A stretch of 35,417 bases of DNA from Clostridia bacterium (GCA_017467265.1 JAFTSO010000036.1:1-35417), one strand, 5' to 3'; positions 9,277 to 17,570 are shown, counted from the first letter of the stretch. Numbers and translations: made by a program. The notes: generated from the letters alone by a model not told the origin.

Positions 9277-11910
9277 ATGGCTAAAAAAGAAACAAGCCCG
9301 GAATTAACCGAGGAATTTAGAAGAACACTTGCTATGACAAAAATGCTGGACGTAGAAGTGGACGACGAATTAAAACGTTCGTTCATTGCTTACGCGATGG
9401 CGGTTAATAAATCTCGTGCTATCCCCGACGTGCGCGACGGGTTGAAGCCCGTGCATAGACGTATTCTTTTCTCTATGCACGAAATGGGACTTTATAACGA
9501 TAAGGCGACGAGAAAGTGCGCCCGTATCGTCGGTGACTGTATGGGTAAATATCACCCCCACGGCGACAGCTCGGTGTATGACGCGCTCGTGCGTTTGGCG
9601 CAGGATTTCACCATTAATTTCCCCTTGGTTTACGGTCACGGAAACTTTGGCTCGATCGACGGCGACGGCGCGGCGGCTATGCGTTATACGGAAGCGAAGC
9701 TGACTAAGCTCGCTGCCGAAATGCTGAAAGATTTGGATAAAGAAACGGTAGATTTTATCCCCAACTTCGACGCGACGGAAGAAGAACCGATCGTTCTCCC
9801 TGCAAGATACCCTAACTTGCTTGTCAACGGCGCGGACGGTATCGCCGTAGGTATGGCGACGAATATTCCGCCCCACAATCTCGCCGAAGTTATCGATGGC
9901 ACGATTGCTATGATTGACAATCCCGAAATTACGGTGGACGAGTTGATGGAATATATCCCTGCGCCCGATTTCCCTACGGGGGGTATTATTATGGGCCGCA
10001 GCGGTATCAAAAAGGCGTATAGAACGGGGCAGGGTAATATCGTTATCCGCTCCAAATGCGACATTGAAGAATACGGCACGGGCGGCAATACCCGTTCCCG
10101 TATCGTCGTGACAGAAATCCCCTATCAGGTCAACAAAGCGCAGCTCGTGAAAACGATTGCGGATATGGTCAACGACAAACGACTGGAAGGGATCTCGGAT
10201 ATTCGCGACGAATCGGGCAGAGACGGTATGCGTATCGTCATCGAAGTCAAAAAAGACGCCAACGCACAGGTCGTTTTGAATACGCTGTATAAAAAGACGA
10301 AATTGCAGACGTCGGACGGCATTATTTTGCTCGCGCTCGTGGAAAACGGCACAGAACCCAAGACGTTGAATTTGCGCGAGATTTTGTACCATTATCTCAA
10401 CCACCAAAAGGAAGTGATCACGCGCCGTACCCGTTTCGATTTGAACAAAACGGAAGAACGCGCACACATTATCGCAGGCTTGGTGTTGGCGCTTGCGAAC
10501 GTGGACGAAGTAATCCGCATCATCAAGGCGTCGGCAGATAAATATGCGGCGATCGACGGCTTGACGGCGGCGTTTGCGCTGGACGAAAAGCAGGCGAACG
10601 CGATTTTGGAAATGCGTTTGCAGCGATTGACTTCGCTCGAAGTAGAAAAACTGAAAGACGAGCTCACCGCGTTGCAGGCGACGATTGCCGATCTCAAAGA
10701 TATTCTCGCCAACGAATACCGCGTTTTGGAAATTATCAAAAACGATCTTACGGAGATCAAGGAAAAATACCCGTCCGAGAGAAAATCGGAGATTTCCGTG
10801 GATTACGGCAATATCGACGACGAAGATTTGATCGATCGCGAAGATATCGTAATCACGATCACGCACGGCGGCTATATCAAGCGTCTGCCCGTGGACGAAT
10901 ACAAGGCGCAGGGGCGCGGCGGCAAGGGTATCACCGCGCACAGACCGAAGGACGAGGACTACGTGGAGAAAATGTTCGTTTGCTGTACGCACGATCCTAT
11001 TTTGCTCTTCTCGTCCAAAGGCAAAGTATATTCGATCAAGGGGTACGAAATCCCCGAGGCGAACAGAACGGCGCGTGGGCGCGCGATCGTCAATATCGTG
11101 CAGCTTGACCAAGGCGAAAAGATCGAGGCGGTGTTGCCCGTTCTCGAATACGGCACAGGTTATCTCGTGATGGCTACCGAAAACGGCTTGATCAAGAAAA
11201 CGCACACCGACGAATTTAAGCGTATCCCCAGAAACGGTAAGATTGCGATTAAATTGCAAGAAAACGATCGCTTGATCGCGGTACGGTTCACGACGGGTGA
11301 GGACGAAATTCTGATCGCGTCGCGCGGCGGTAAGTGTATCCGCTTTGCAGAGGCAGACGTACGTCCTACGGGGCGCGGCACGCAAGGCGTGAAGGCGATC
11401 ACGCTCGCCAAGGAAGACATTGTCGTGGATATGCTGATTATCGATCCTGCGTTCGATCTGTTCACGCTGACGTCGCTGGGCTATGGTAAACGTTCAAAGA
11501 TCGACGATTACCGTTTGCAGAGCCGTGGCGGTAAGGGTATCAAGGCAGGCGTGTTCAACGAAAAGACGGGCGATCTGGTTAGCCTGAAACCCGTCACCGA
11601 CAACGACGATATTATGATTATCACGATGGGCGGTACGATTATCCGTATGCACGCGGACACGATCAGCTGTATCGGCAGAAGCACGCGCGGCGTACGCGTA
11701 ATGAACGTCAAGGGTAGCACGATCGCGACCGTCGATATCACCGAACGTGACGACGAGGCGGAAGTGGAAGCGCCCGAAGAAACGGCGGCGGATCTGAGCC
11801 CCGAAGAGTTGGCGGAAGGCGTTGACGAAACGGAAGAAATGGAAGAAACGGTTGTTCTGGACGATGAAAACGACGAACCTGTGGACGAAACGTCTGCGGA
11901 TGACGAATAA
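9277..11910 (+). CDS. gyrA: DNA gyrase subunit A
   Basis: The 877-residue protein is the breakage-reunion subunit of gyrase. The winged-helix domain has the catalytic tyrosine at 137 (AAAMRYTEA). The quinolone pocket reads KYHPHGDSSVYDAL; Ser98 and Asp102 correspond to E. coli Ser83 and Asp87, so neither carries the usual resistance change. The C-terminal beta-pinwheel starts near residue 520 and holds a GyrA-box-like QGRGGKG. A second QSRGGKG repeat follows. The protein ends in about 55 strongly acidic residues (from near 825), a feature that tunes supercoiling in other GyrAs. It lies 54 bp after gyrB, in one operon. The N-terminus is about 15 residues longer than in E. coli. Confidence 0.97.
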   Translation: MAKKETSPELTEEFRRTLAMTKMLDVEVDDELKRSFIAYAMAVNKSRAIPDVRDGLKPVHRRILFSMHEMGLYNDKATRKCARIVGDCMGKYHPHGDSSVYDALVRLAQDFTINFPLVYGHGNFGSIDGDGAAAMRYTEAKLTKLAAEMLKDLDKETVDFIPNFDATEEEPIVLPARYPNLLVNGADGIAVGMATNIPPHNLAEVIDGTIAMIDNPEITVDELMEYIPAPDFPTGGIIMGRSGIKKAYRTGQGNIVIRSKCDIEEYGTGGNTRSRIVVTEIPYQVNKAQLVKTIADMVNDKRLEGISDIRDESGRDGMRIVIEVKKDANAQVVLNTLYKKTKLQTSDGIILLALVENGTEPKTLNLREILYHYLNHQKEVITRRTRFDLNKTEERAHIIAGLVLALANVDEVIRIIKASADKYAAIDGLTAAFALDEKQANAILEMRLQRLTSLEVEKLKDELTALQATIADLKDILANEYRVLEIIKNDLTEIKEKYPSERKSEISVDYGNIDDEDLIDREDIVITITHGGYIKRLPVDEYKAQGRGGKGITAHRPKDEDYVEKMFVCCTHDPILLFSSKGKVYSIKGYEIPEANRTARGRAIVNIVQLDQGEKIEAVLPVLEYGTGYLVMATENGLIKKTHTDEFKRIPRNGKIAIKLQENDRLIAVRFTTGEDEILIASRGGKCIRFAEADVRPTGRGTQGVKAITLAKEDIVVDMLIIDPAFDLFTLTSLGYGKRSKIDDYRLQSRGGKGIKAGVFNEKTGDLVSLKPVTDNDDIMIITMGGTIIRMHADTISCIGRSTRGVRVMNVKGSTIATVDITERDDEAEVEAPEETAADLSPEELAEGVDETEEMEETVVLDDENDEPVDETSADDE

Positions 11911-11932
11911 TCGCTTAAAGAACTAAAAAAGT

Positions 11933-11975
11933 GTGCCCCCGATTGCATTACGCAATCGGGGGCATTTTGTTTTTA
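11933..11975 (+). terminator. Terminator after gyrA
   Basis: A perfect 12-bp stem (GCCCCCGATTGC at 11935-11946 with its complement at 11952-11963) around loop ATTAC is followed by ATTTTGTTTTT. A near-identical copy follows the third XRE gene at 13150-13187. Confidence 0.9.
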
Positions 11976-12004
11976 TGGGCATACGTTCCACGCGAGCGTT
12001 GCGG

Positions 12005-12095
12005 TTCACGCACGACGACGCGTGGCGTGTGTTGTCATTGCGCTCAAATTGCTATTTGGCGCAGCCAAGCGTAGCAATCTCATAGTAAACTCTAC
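12005..12095. repeat. Degenerate dispersed palindromic repeat
   Basis: The stretch contains TTGTCATTGCG near 12033 and AGCAATCTCATAG near 12073 around a degenerate inverted core. This resembles the widespread intergenic repeat with TCATTGCG and GCAATCTC ends. No protein is encoded. The assignment to that repeat class is from memory. Confidence 0.4.
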
Positions 12096-12104
12096 TGCAA
12101 GATT

Positions 12105-12329
12105 TTAATATTCTTTGGGACGTTCTACACACAAAATTTCGTTTGCATCCAAATCCAGAGCGGTGCAAAGACGGGATAACGTGTCGAGTGACGGCAATAT
12201 CCGACCGCGTAAATAATGTGCGATGGTCGATTGACTAACCCCGATTTTTTCACCCAGCTCGGTCTGTTTTATACCACTTTGGCGGATGGCATCAATGATG
12301 GTTTTCTGAATTTTTTCTAATGTGACCAT
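12105..12329 (-). CDS. Small XRE-family regulator (copy 1)
   Basis: The 74-residue protein is almost entirely one Cro/C1-type helix-turn-helix: KQTELGEKIGVSQSTIAHYL at about 22-41. The start is ATG 12329, preceded by AGGGG; an upstream in-frame ATG at 12371 has no ribosome site. Its last 30 residues (from LPSLDTLSRLC to ERPKEY) are identical to those of the neighbouring XRE gene at 12496-12720, while the recognition helices differ. The two are therefore recent paralogues with different DNA targets. The intergenic region upstream has two GAC-N5-GTC palindromes that are likely its operators. No toxin or metabolic partner is adjacent. Confidence 0.88.
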   Translation of the reverse strand: MVTLEKIQKTIIDAIRQSGIKQTELGEKIGVSQSTIAHYLRGRILPSLDTLSRLCTALDLDANEILCVERPKEY

Positions 12330-12358
12330 AAAAATCCCCTTTTTTATAACAATTTTAA

Positions 12359-12408
12359 GACTAATAGTCATATTTTTCTTGACTTATGGTCATTGGTCAT
12401 ATTATAAT
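12359..12408 (+). promoter_or_regulatory. Operators and rightward promoter with no clear gene
   Basis: Two 11-bp palindromes, GACTAATAGTC (12359-12369) and GACTTATGGTC (12381-12391), lie 22 bp apart, followed by a tandem TGGTCAT pair (12387-12400). On the plus strand TTGACT (12379-12384) and TATAAT (12403-12408) are spaced 18 bp and overlap the second palindrome. A ribosome-site-like AGAGGGGAT follows, yet no ORF begins there. The promoter may be left from a lost divergent gene, or make antisense RNA to the next XRE gene. Confidence 0.6.
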
Positions 12409-12439
12409 TATGAACAAGTAGAGGGGATATCATAAAAGG

Positions 12440-12480
12440 ACAAAAATAAAACCCCGACAACAATGGCGGTCGGGGAATTT
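12440..12480 (-). terminator. Terminator of XRE copy 2
   Basis: Read on the minus strand, CCCCGAC and GTCGGGG flank a 10-nt loop, followed by TTTTATTTTTG. It lies 16 bp after the stop codon of the XRE gene at 12496-12720. Confidence 0.75.
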
Positions 12481-12495
12481 AATAATAGTATAGAC

Positions 12496-12720
12496 TTAAT
12501 ATTCTTTGGGGCGCTCCACGCACAAAATTTCGTTTGCATCCAAATCCAAAGCAGTGCAAAGTCGGGAAAGTGTGTCGAGCGACGGCAACGTAATTCCTTT
12601 GATATAACAGGAAATCTGTTGTTGGCGAACGCCGATTTTTTCCGCTATCGTCGTTTGTTTCATACCGCTTTGCTTGATTGCCTCTGCCAACTTTTCCGAA
12701 ATGTTTTGTGTTGTAATCAT
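12496..12720 (-). CDS. Small XRE-family regulator (copy 2)
   Basis: The 74-residue protein has a helix-turn-helix at about 22-41 (KQTTIAEKIGVRQQQISCYI). Its C-terminal 30 residues are identical to copy 1, and the DNA of the 3' half is also highly similar, so the pair arose by duplication. The ATG at 12720 is preceded by GGAG 8 nt upstream; the in-frame GTG at 12729 overlaps that site. It is divergent from a third XRE gene at 12824. The shared intergenic space has two copies of ACACG-N5-CGTGT, so this protein or its neighbour probably represses both promoters. Confidence 0.88.
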   Translation of the reverse strand: MITTQNISEKLAEAIKQSGMKQTTIAEKIGVRQQQISCYIKGITLPSLDTLSRLCTALDLDANEILCVERPKEY

Positions 12721-12749
12721 ATTGCACACTCCGTTTTTTCTTTAATTTT

Positions 12750-12802
12750 ACACGGAATACGTGTTATTATGCTTGATTTACACGTATTGCGTGTAGTGTA
12801 AT
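12750..12802 (+). promoter_or_regulatory. Divergent control region with two ACACG-N5-CGTGT operators
   Basis: Perfect half-sites ACACG and CGTGT flank five variable bases at 12750-12764 and again at 12780-12794, exactly 30 bp apart. The second copy fills the spacer between TTGATT (12773-12778) and TGTAAT (12797-12802), the probable promoter of the XRE gene at 12824. The first lies upstream of the leftward XRE gene. The geometry fits cooperative repression by a dimeric Cro-like protein. Confidence 0.7.
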
Positions 12803-12823
12803 ATAAAATGAGGAGGGAATATA

Positions 12824-13144
12824 ATGACGGAAGAAAAGGTGTTGGAAGTGCTCGTAGGGATACGAAAATGCAAGGGGATAACGAAAAAGGAATTAGCGAA
12901 GAGAATAGGAATTGATGCAGGTTATTTATCAATGATAGAACACAATAAAGCCACGTTGAGCTTGCGACGGTTTTTGCAAATTTGTGATACGTTGAACGTT
13001 TCGCCGCAGGACGTATTGGGGGCTAGGCGGTATTTGGGCAGGCAAGATTTTTTGGGGGAGATTAGTCAAAAATTGTTGCCTGATGAAATGGAGCTGTTGT
13101 TAGGTATTGCACAAATAATGTGCGATAGACGGGATTTACGATAA
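12824..13144 (+). CDS. XRE-family regulator (third, 106 aa)
   Basis: The N-terminal 65 residues form a Cro/C1 helix-turn-helix (ITKKELAKRIGIDAGYLSMIEHNKAT, seen as ITKKELAKRIG then AGYLSMIEHNK). A short helical tail (about 75-106) may dimerise. It is not a close copy of the two smaller XRE proteins. GAGGAGGG precedes the ATG by about 7 nt. It is divergent from copy 2, sharing a control region with two operators, and is followed by a strong terminator. GC is lower than in the flanking core genes. This is a small regulatory switch with no visible output gene in the window. Confidence 0.88.
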   Translation: MTEEKVLEVLVGIRKCKGITKKELAKRIGIDAGYLSMIEHNKATLSLRRFLQICDTLNVSPQDVLGARRYLGRQDFLGEISQKLLPDEMELLLGIAQIMCDRRDLR

Positions 13145-13149
13145 AATTT

Positions 13150-13187
13150 GTGCCCCCGATTGCATTATGCAATCGGGGGCGTTATTT
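13150..13187 (+). terminator. Terminator after third XRE gene (copy of the gyrA terminator)
   Basis: The 12-bp stem GCCCCCGATTGC (13152-13163) with complement at 13169-13180 is followed by GTTATTTTA. It differs from the terminator after gyrA at only one loop base and in the tail. The two copies form direct repeats bracketing the XRE patch. Confidence 0.85.
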
Positions 13188-13226
13188 TACCGTAGTGAGT
13201 TTGCTTTTTTTGCAAGGAAAAAATGA

Positions 13227-13312
13227 TATAATAAGCAAAAAGGTGGGGGACGTGTCGCAACGAACGTAAAAATGGAAAAAACAAGCGTTGTTTTCAACGC
13301 TTGTTTTTTACT
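13227..13312 (+). ncRNA. Possible small RNA, about 75 nt
   Basis: An extended -10 (TGATATAAT, with TATAAT at 13227-13232) is followed by about 40 nt without an ORF. Then comes a strong hairpin terminator: AACAAGCGTTG and its complement around TTTTC, then TTTTTTA, near 13276-13312. The transcript would contain GGTGGGGGACGTGTCGC (13242-13258), a 17-mer found again at 24349-24365. The -35 region is poor. The hairpin can also end the leftward ATPase gene, so its presence alone does not prove a small RNA. Confidence 0.4.
13276..13312. terminator. Bidirectional terminator by the P-type ATPase gene
   Basis: A GC-rich stem is flanked by A-runs on one side and T-runs on the other. It lies 17 bp beyond the ATPase stop codon and can work in both directions. 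Confidence 0.8.
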
Positions 13313-13328
13313 TTGCCCGTAAGGGGAT

Positions 13329-15968
13329 TTATCGATTTTCTTCGGGGGTATCCTCCGCGATATTGATCATATCGAACGCGCGGATTAAGAAACCCGAAAT
13401 AGGGAAGCTCGCCTGTATGACAATGATGATGATCAGCATTTGCGAGAGTGTGAAATCGAGCGTTTTCCAGCCGTCGAGTACCAACGCGTCGCCGATAGGC
13501 TTAATGAGCAGCACGACGAGACACAAGCCCGTCGAAACGATGAACAGTACGCCACGGAGAAGGTTGAACGGCTGACAAATTCTGTACAGCATCACCAACC
13601 CCGAGAAGGTGAGCACGATCATCATCATCGCTTGATAATGCTCCGTTTTGCCCAGCTCGTTGACGAGTGCAAAATCGTTGCCCAAAGGCGTGCGGCTGAG
13701 AATATACAACGTCATAATGGCGATACCCATTGTTAGTGCACCGGGTAGGGCGCGACTCAAAACGTAGGGTATAAATTTGCCTTTCACGCGCGCGGTGTTC
13801 GGCTGTAAGGACATTACGAAGGACGGCAGCGCGCTGATAAACATTTCGAACATCAGCATATTGCTCGTTTCGAAGAAATATTCTTCCTTTACGCAGATAC
13901 ACGTGACTGCCAAAATCAAGGTCAGGAGCGTCTTCATAATGTACAGCGCGGACGAGCTTTTAATGTTGTTGATAACACGGCGACCTTCGTTGACGATCTT
14001 GGGCATAGAGCCGAAATTATTGTCTTGCAAAACAAGGTTTGAAACGTTTCTCGCCGCTTCGCTGCCCGAGGCAACGGACACGGCGCAATCTGCCTCTTTC
14101 ATCGCGAGAATATCGTTGACGCCGTCCCCCGTCATTGCGACGGTGTTGCCCGCTTTTTTAATCGAGCGGATCAAAATAGCTTTCTGTTCGGGCGTCACTC
14201 TGCCAAATACGGTGTATTCGTTGGCGGCGTTTTCCACGTCGATGTCGGACAGACCTTCCAGAGAAATGAACTGCGCGGCGTTGGGAATCCCTGCGCGGCG
14301 CGCCACTTCCGCCACCGTCACGGGGTTATCCCCCGAGATGACCTTGACGGCGACGTCGTTTTGTTTGAACCACTTAATCGTTTCGATTGCGTCGGGACGG
14401 ATATTGTCCGAGAGCGTAATTACCGCCACGGGTTTGATGCCAGAGGGGAGTTTATCGTTTGCGATCTGCCCCGGCGCGTGCGCCAGCACCAGCACGCGCA
14501 AACCCATCTGTGCGTATTGCTTGACGAGCTTTTCAATGCGCGCAGGCATCGGCTTTAACACGAATTCGGGTGCGCCCATCACGAACGTACCTTCGTCCAA
14601 GAAGGTGACTGCGGAGAGTTTTCGCGCCGACGAGAACGGCATCATCGCCACCGGTTGGAGCTTTGACGAGTGCCCAAAACGATCGAACAGCGCGATGTTC
14701 GTTTGGTTGTTATCGGGGAGCGAAGCGAGCATCGAGCCGATGACGTCTTCGATCCCGTATTCGCTGCTGGGTGCGTTGAGCAAAATGCAATCGCTCACTT
14801 TCATACGCCCGTCGGTGATCGTGCCCGTCTTATCCAGACAGAGCACGTTGACGCGTGCGAGCATTTCGAGCGAGTACATATCTTGTACGAGCGTATTATA
14901 CCGCGCCAAGCGGATAATGCCGACGGAGAGTGCGATCGTCGTGAGTAGGAGCAGCCCCGACGGGATCATGCCGATGATAACGGCGACCGTCTTTTGGATT
15001 GCCGAGCCGAGCATTTCCCCCATCGCACCGTCGGACGCGAGTGCTTTGAAGAAACCGCCTGCCTCTTTGATTGCCGCCCAGCTGGTATAGCTGGGGTTGT
15101 TCCGCAGGTTGTTGAAGAACATAAAGATCGCCACAGGCACGATCATAAGACCGATGACCTTGATAAACAGGCTGATCGAGTTCATAATCTCGGAGTTCGG
15201 GCGTTTGTACTTTTTCGCTTTCGCCGTCAGTTTGCTTATGTAGGTGTATTCGCCGATTTTTTCCACGCGTGCCGCCACTTGACCGCTCGCCACGAACGAG
15301 CCTGCGAACAGGTCGTCACCCAAATTTTTCTTGATGGGGACGGATTCGCCTGTAAGAAGAGATTCGTTCAGCTCCGCCGCGCCGCCGATCGCTACGCAGT
15401 CGGCAGGGACTTGTTGGCCTGCGGTGAGCAGGATTACGTCATCGACCACCAGCTGTTCGACGGGGATATCCAGCTTGATACCGCCGCGCACGACCTTTGC
15501 CGTCGGCGACGATAGGATACACAGTCGATCGATTTTGCGCTTTGCACGGATTTCTTGGAAGATGCTCACGAAGATATTGCAAAGGAAAATGACGACGAAC
15601 AGGTATTGATTGACGGGAGCGCGGGCGAGTAGCAGTGCCACCGCGCACAGCAAACACAGCAGGTTGAAGAACGTGCAGATGTTGCCGATAAAAATGCTCT
15701 TGTACGTCTTGGAATATTTTTTCGTGGCGGCGTTCACCAAACCCTGCGCTACGCGTTCGTCCACTTGCTCTTGGGAAAGCCCGACGTTTTCGTCCACGGC
15801 AAAATGCTCGATATTCAGCATTTTTTCTTCCGCTTCGGCGTCAGCGATTGATTTTTTACGGAATAGCCTTGTCAGTAGCGAAGGTTTCTTCGCACCGCCC
15901 TGTTCGGGGCTTGGCGCGGTTTTCTTCGCCTTGCGCTCCTGATCGAGATTGTCCTTGTTCTTTTTCAT
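13329..15968 (-). CDS. P-type cation-transporting ATPase (CtpE/Exp7-like)
   Basis: The 879-residue membrane pump has all P-type ATPase motifs: TGESVP (206-211), the phosphorylated aspartate in DKTGT (Asp379), and GDGVND (614-619). About ten membrane segments are visible, two near 95-140, two near 265-345 and a C-terminal bundle from about 680. The M4 sequence MIPSGLLLLTT and the overall layout resemble the CtpE/Exp7 group, some of which move Ca2+; the ion here is not proven. The N-terminus is a highly charged, basic cytoplasmic extension of about 45 residues. I prefer ATG 15968, with GGAG 9 nt upstream, over ATG 15983, which has none. The gene stands alone between terminator and promoter. Confidence 0.9.
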   Translation of the reverse strand: MKKNKDNLDQERKAKKTAPSPEQGGAKKPSLLTRLFRKKSIADAEAEEKMLNIEHFAVDENVGLSQEQVDERVAQGLVNAATKKYSKTYKSIFIGNICTFFNLLCLLCAVALLLARAPVNQYLFVVIFLCNIFVSIFQEIRAKRKIDRLCILSSPTAKVVRGGIKLDIPVEQLVVDDVILLTAGQQVPADCVAIGGAAELNESLLTGESVPIKKNLGDDLFAGSFVASGQVAARVEKIGEYTYISKLTAKAKKYKRPNSEIMNSISLFIKVIGLMIVPVAIFMFFNNLRNNPSYTSWAAIKEAGGFFKALASDGAMGEMLGSAIQKTVAVIIGMIPSGLLLLTTIALSVGIIRLARYNTLVQDMYSLEMLARVNVLCLDKTGTITDGRMKVSDCILLNAPSSEYGIEDVIGSMLASLPDNNQTNIALFDRFGHSSKLQPVAMMPFSSARKLSAVTFLDEGTFVMGAPEFVLKPMPARIEKLVKQYAQMGLRVLVLAHAPGQIANDKLPSGIKPVAVITLSDNIRPDAIETIKWFKQNDVAVKVISGDNPVTVAEVARRAGIPNAAQFISLEGLSDIDVENAANEYTVFGRVTPEQKAILIRSIKKAGNTVAMTGDGVNDILAMKEADCAVSVASGSEAARNVSNLVLQDNNFGSMPKIVNEGRRVINNIKSSSALYIMKTLLTLILAVTCICVKEEYFFETSNMLMFEMFISALPSFVMSLQPNTARVKGKFIPYVLSRALPGALTMGIAIMTLYILSRTPLGNDFALVNELGKTEHYQAMMMIVLTFSGLVMLYRICQPFNLLRGVLFIVSTGLCLVVLLIKPIGDALVLDGWKTLDFTLSQMLIIIIVIQASFPISGFLIRAFDMINIAEDTPEENR

Positions 15969-16003
15969 ATTTTTCCGCTCCATAAAAGGAATAAGATAAA
16001 TTT

Positions 16004-16032
16004 ATTATAGCATATTGCAAAGCAAATTACAA
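16004..16032 (-). promoter_or_regulatory. Promoter of the P-type ATPase gene
   Basis: On the minus strand TTGTAA (16032-16027) and TATAAT (16009-16004) are 17 bp apart. Confidence 0.75.
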
Positions 16033-16081
16033 GGTTTTTAGAAAAATTTCACAAGAATTTGACAGGACGCTTTGCATTTAA

Positions 16082-16110
16082 TTGCTTTTGTAAGGGAAAA
16101 GTTGTATAAT
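16082..16110 (+). promoter_or_regulatory. serS promoter
   Basis: TTGCTT (16082-16087) and TATAAT (16105-16110) are 17 bp apart. The 75-nt leader contains a simple stem (AAAGGCG at 16121-16127 with CGCCTTT at 16151-16157). No T-box core such as the TGG-containing antiterminator bulge is visible. Confidence 0.75.
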
Positions 16111-16190
16111 GTTGTAAGGAAAAGGCGAGGGCTGTTGGAGTTGTCCGCTGCGCCTTTGCCGAAAAAGTGAAAATTATTCGAGGTGTATCT

Positions 16191-17480
16191 ATGATTGATA
16201 TCAATCTGATCCGTACGAATCCGGAACTCGTAAAAGAAAATATCCGTAAAAAATTCCAAGACCACAAGCTGCCTTTGGTCGAACAGGCTTTGGAGCTGGA
16301 CGCAAAGCGCCGTGCGCTGATTGCCGAAGGCGACGCTCTTCGCGCGGCACGTAATACGCTGTCCAAGCAGGTGGGTATGCTGATGAAGGAAGGCAAGCGC
16401 GACGAGGCGGAACAGGTCAAGGCGCAGGTCAAGGCGGACACAGACCGCTTGGTTGCCATTGAAAAAGAAGGCGAAGAGGTGGACGCGGCGCTCAAAAAGG
16501 CGATGATGAGTATTCCCAACATCGTGGCGGACGACGTGCCCGTGGGCAAGGACGATAGCGAGAACGTGGAATTGCAGCGTTTTGGCGAAGCGAAAGTTCC
16601 CGATTTTGAAATTCCCTATCATCTCGATATTTTAGAAAAGCTGGACGGTATCGACGTCGATTCCGCGCGCCGCACGTCGGGACAGGGGTTCTATTATTTG
16701 ACGGGCGATATTGCGCGTTTGCACTCGGCGGTACTCACGTATGCGCGTGATTTTATGATCGACAAGGGCTTTACGTACGTGATCCCTCCGTATATGATCC
16801 ACGGCGACGTGGTGTCGGGCGTAATGAGCTTTGACGAAATGGAAAATATGATGTACAAGATCGAAGGGGAAGACCTGTATTTGATCGGTACGAGCGAACA
16901 CTCTATGATCGGCAGATTTATGGGGCAGATCATCGACGGGAAAAAGCTGCCGCTGACGCTCACCAGCTATTCGCCTTGTTTCCGCAAGGAAAAGGGTGCG
17001 CACGGTATCGAAGAACGTGGGATATATCGTATTCACCAGTTTGAAAAGCAAGAAATGATCGTTGTTTGCCGCCCCGAAGAGAGCGCGGAGTGGTATGAAA
17101 AGCTGTGGAGCTATACCGTGGAATTGTTCCGTTCGTTGGATATTCCCGTTCGTCAGCTGGGCTGCTGCACGGGCGATCTTGCCGATTTGAAGAACAAGAG
17201 CTGTGACGTCGAGGCGTGGAGCCCCCGTCAGAAGAAATATTTTGAAGTGGGTTCGTGCTCGAACTTGACGGACGCGCAGGCGCGCCGCTTGTCCATTAGA
17301 TACAAGGACGACGACGGCAAGACGAAGTTAGCGCATACGCTCAACAATACGGTGGTTGCGCCTCCGCGTATGCTGATTGCGTTCGTAGAAAACCATTTGC
17401 AGGCAGACGGGAGCGTGACGATTCCCGAGGTGTTGCGTCCGTATATGGGCGGCAAAGCCGTGATTGTTCCCACGAAGTAA
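16191..17480 (+). CDS. serS: Seryl-tRNA synthetase
   Basis: The 429-residue class II enzyme charges tRNA-Ser with serine. The N-terminal antiparallel coiled-coil arm (about 30-100) contacts the long variable arm of tRNA-Ser. The catalytic core has motif 2 (FRKEKGAHGIEERGIYRIHQFEK, seen as CFRKEKGAHG then RIHQFEKQEM) and motif 3 near the C-terminus (NNTVVAPPRMLIAFVENH, about 390-407). The start is ATG 16191 with GAGGTG 5 nt upstream; an in-frame GTG at 16167 adds eight residues not expected in the family. Length is normal. It is preceded by its own promoter and followed by a short spacer and a terminator. Confidence 0.97.
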   Translation: MIDINLIRTNPELVKENIRKKFQDHKLPLVEQALELDAKRRALIAEGDALRAARNTLSKQVGMLMKEGKRDEAEQVKAQVKADTDRLVAIEKEGEEVDAALKKAMMSIPNIVADDVPVGKDDSENVELQRFGEAKVPDFEIPYHLDILEKLDGIDVDSARRTSGQGFYYLTGDIARLHSAVLTYARDFMIDKGFTYVIPPYMIHGDVVSGVMSFDEMENMMYKIEGEDLYLIGTSEHSMIGRFMGQIIDGKKLPLTLTSYSPCFRKEKGAHGIEERGIYRIHQFEKQEMIVVCRPEESAEWYEKLWSYTVELFRSLDIPVRQLGCCTGDLADLKNKSCDVEAWSPRQKKYFEVGSCSNLTDAQARRLSIRYKDDDGKTKLAHTLNNTVVAPPRMLIAFVENHLQADGSVTIPEVLRPYMGGKAVIVPTK

Positions 17481-17570
17481 GCTGTATAAAATAGCGCGAG
17501 CGAAAGGGAGCGCGTATGCCGAGAAATCGGCGTTTGGGCGTACACGGTACGCGATGAAAGGAAAAATATC

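Noticed and set aside
9370-11385. Long open frame antisense to gyrA
   Set aside because: It is a mirror of gyrA codon bias; the translation is Arg/Phe-rich and matches nothing.
16111-16190. T-box riboswitch upstream of serS
   Set aside because: The leader is only about 75 nt with one simple stem and no antiterminator core or terminator.
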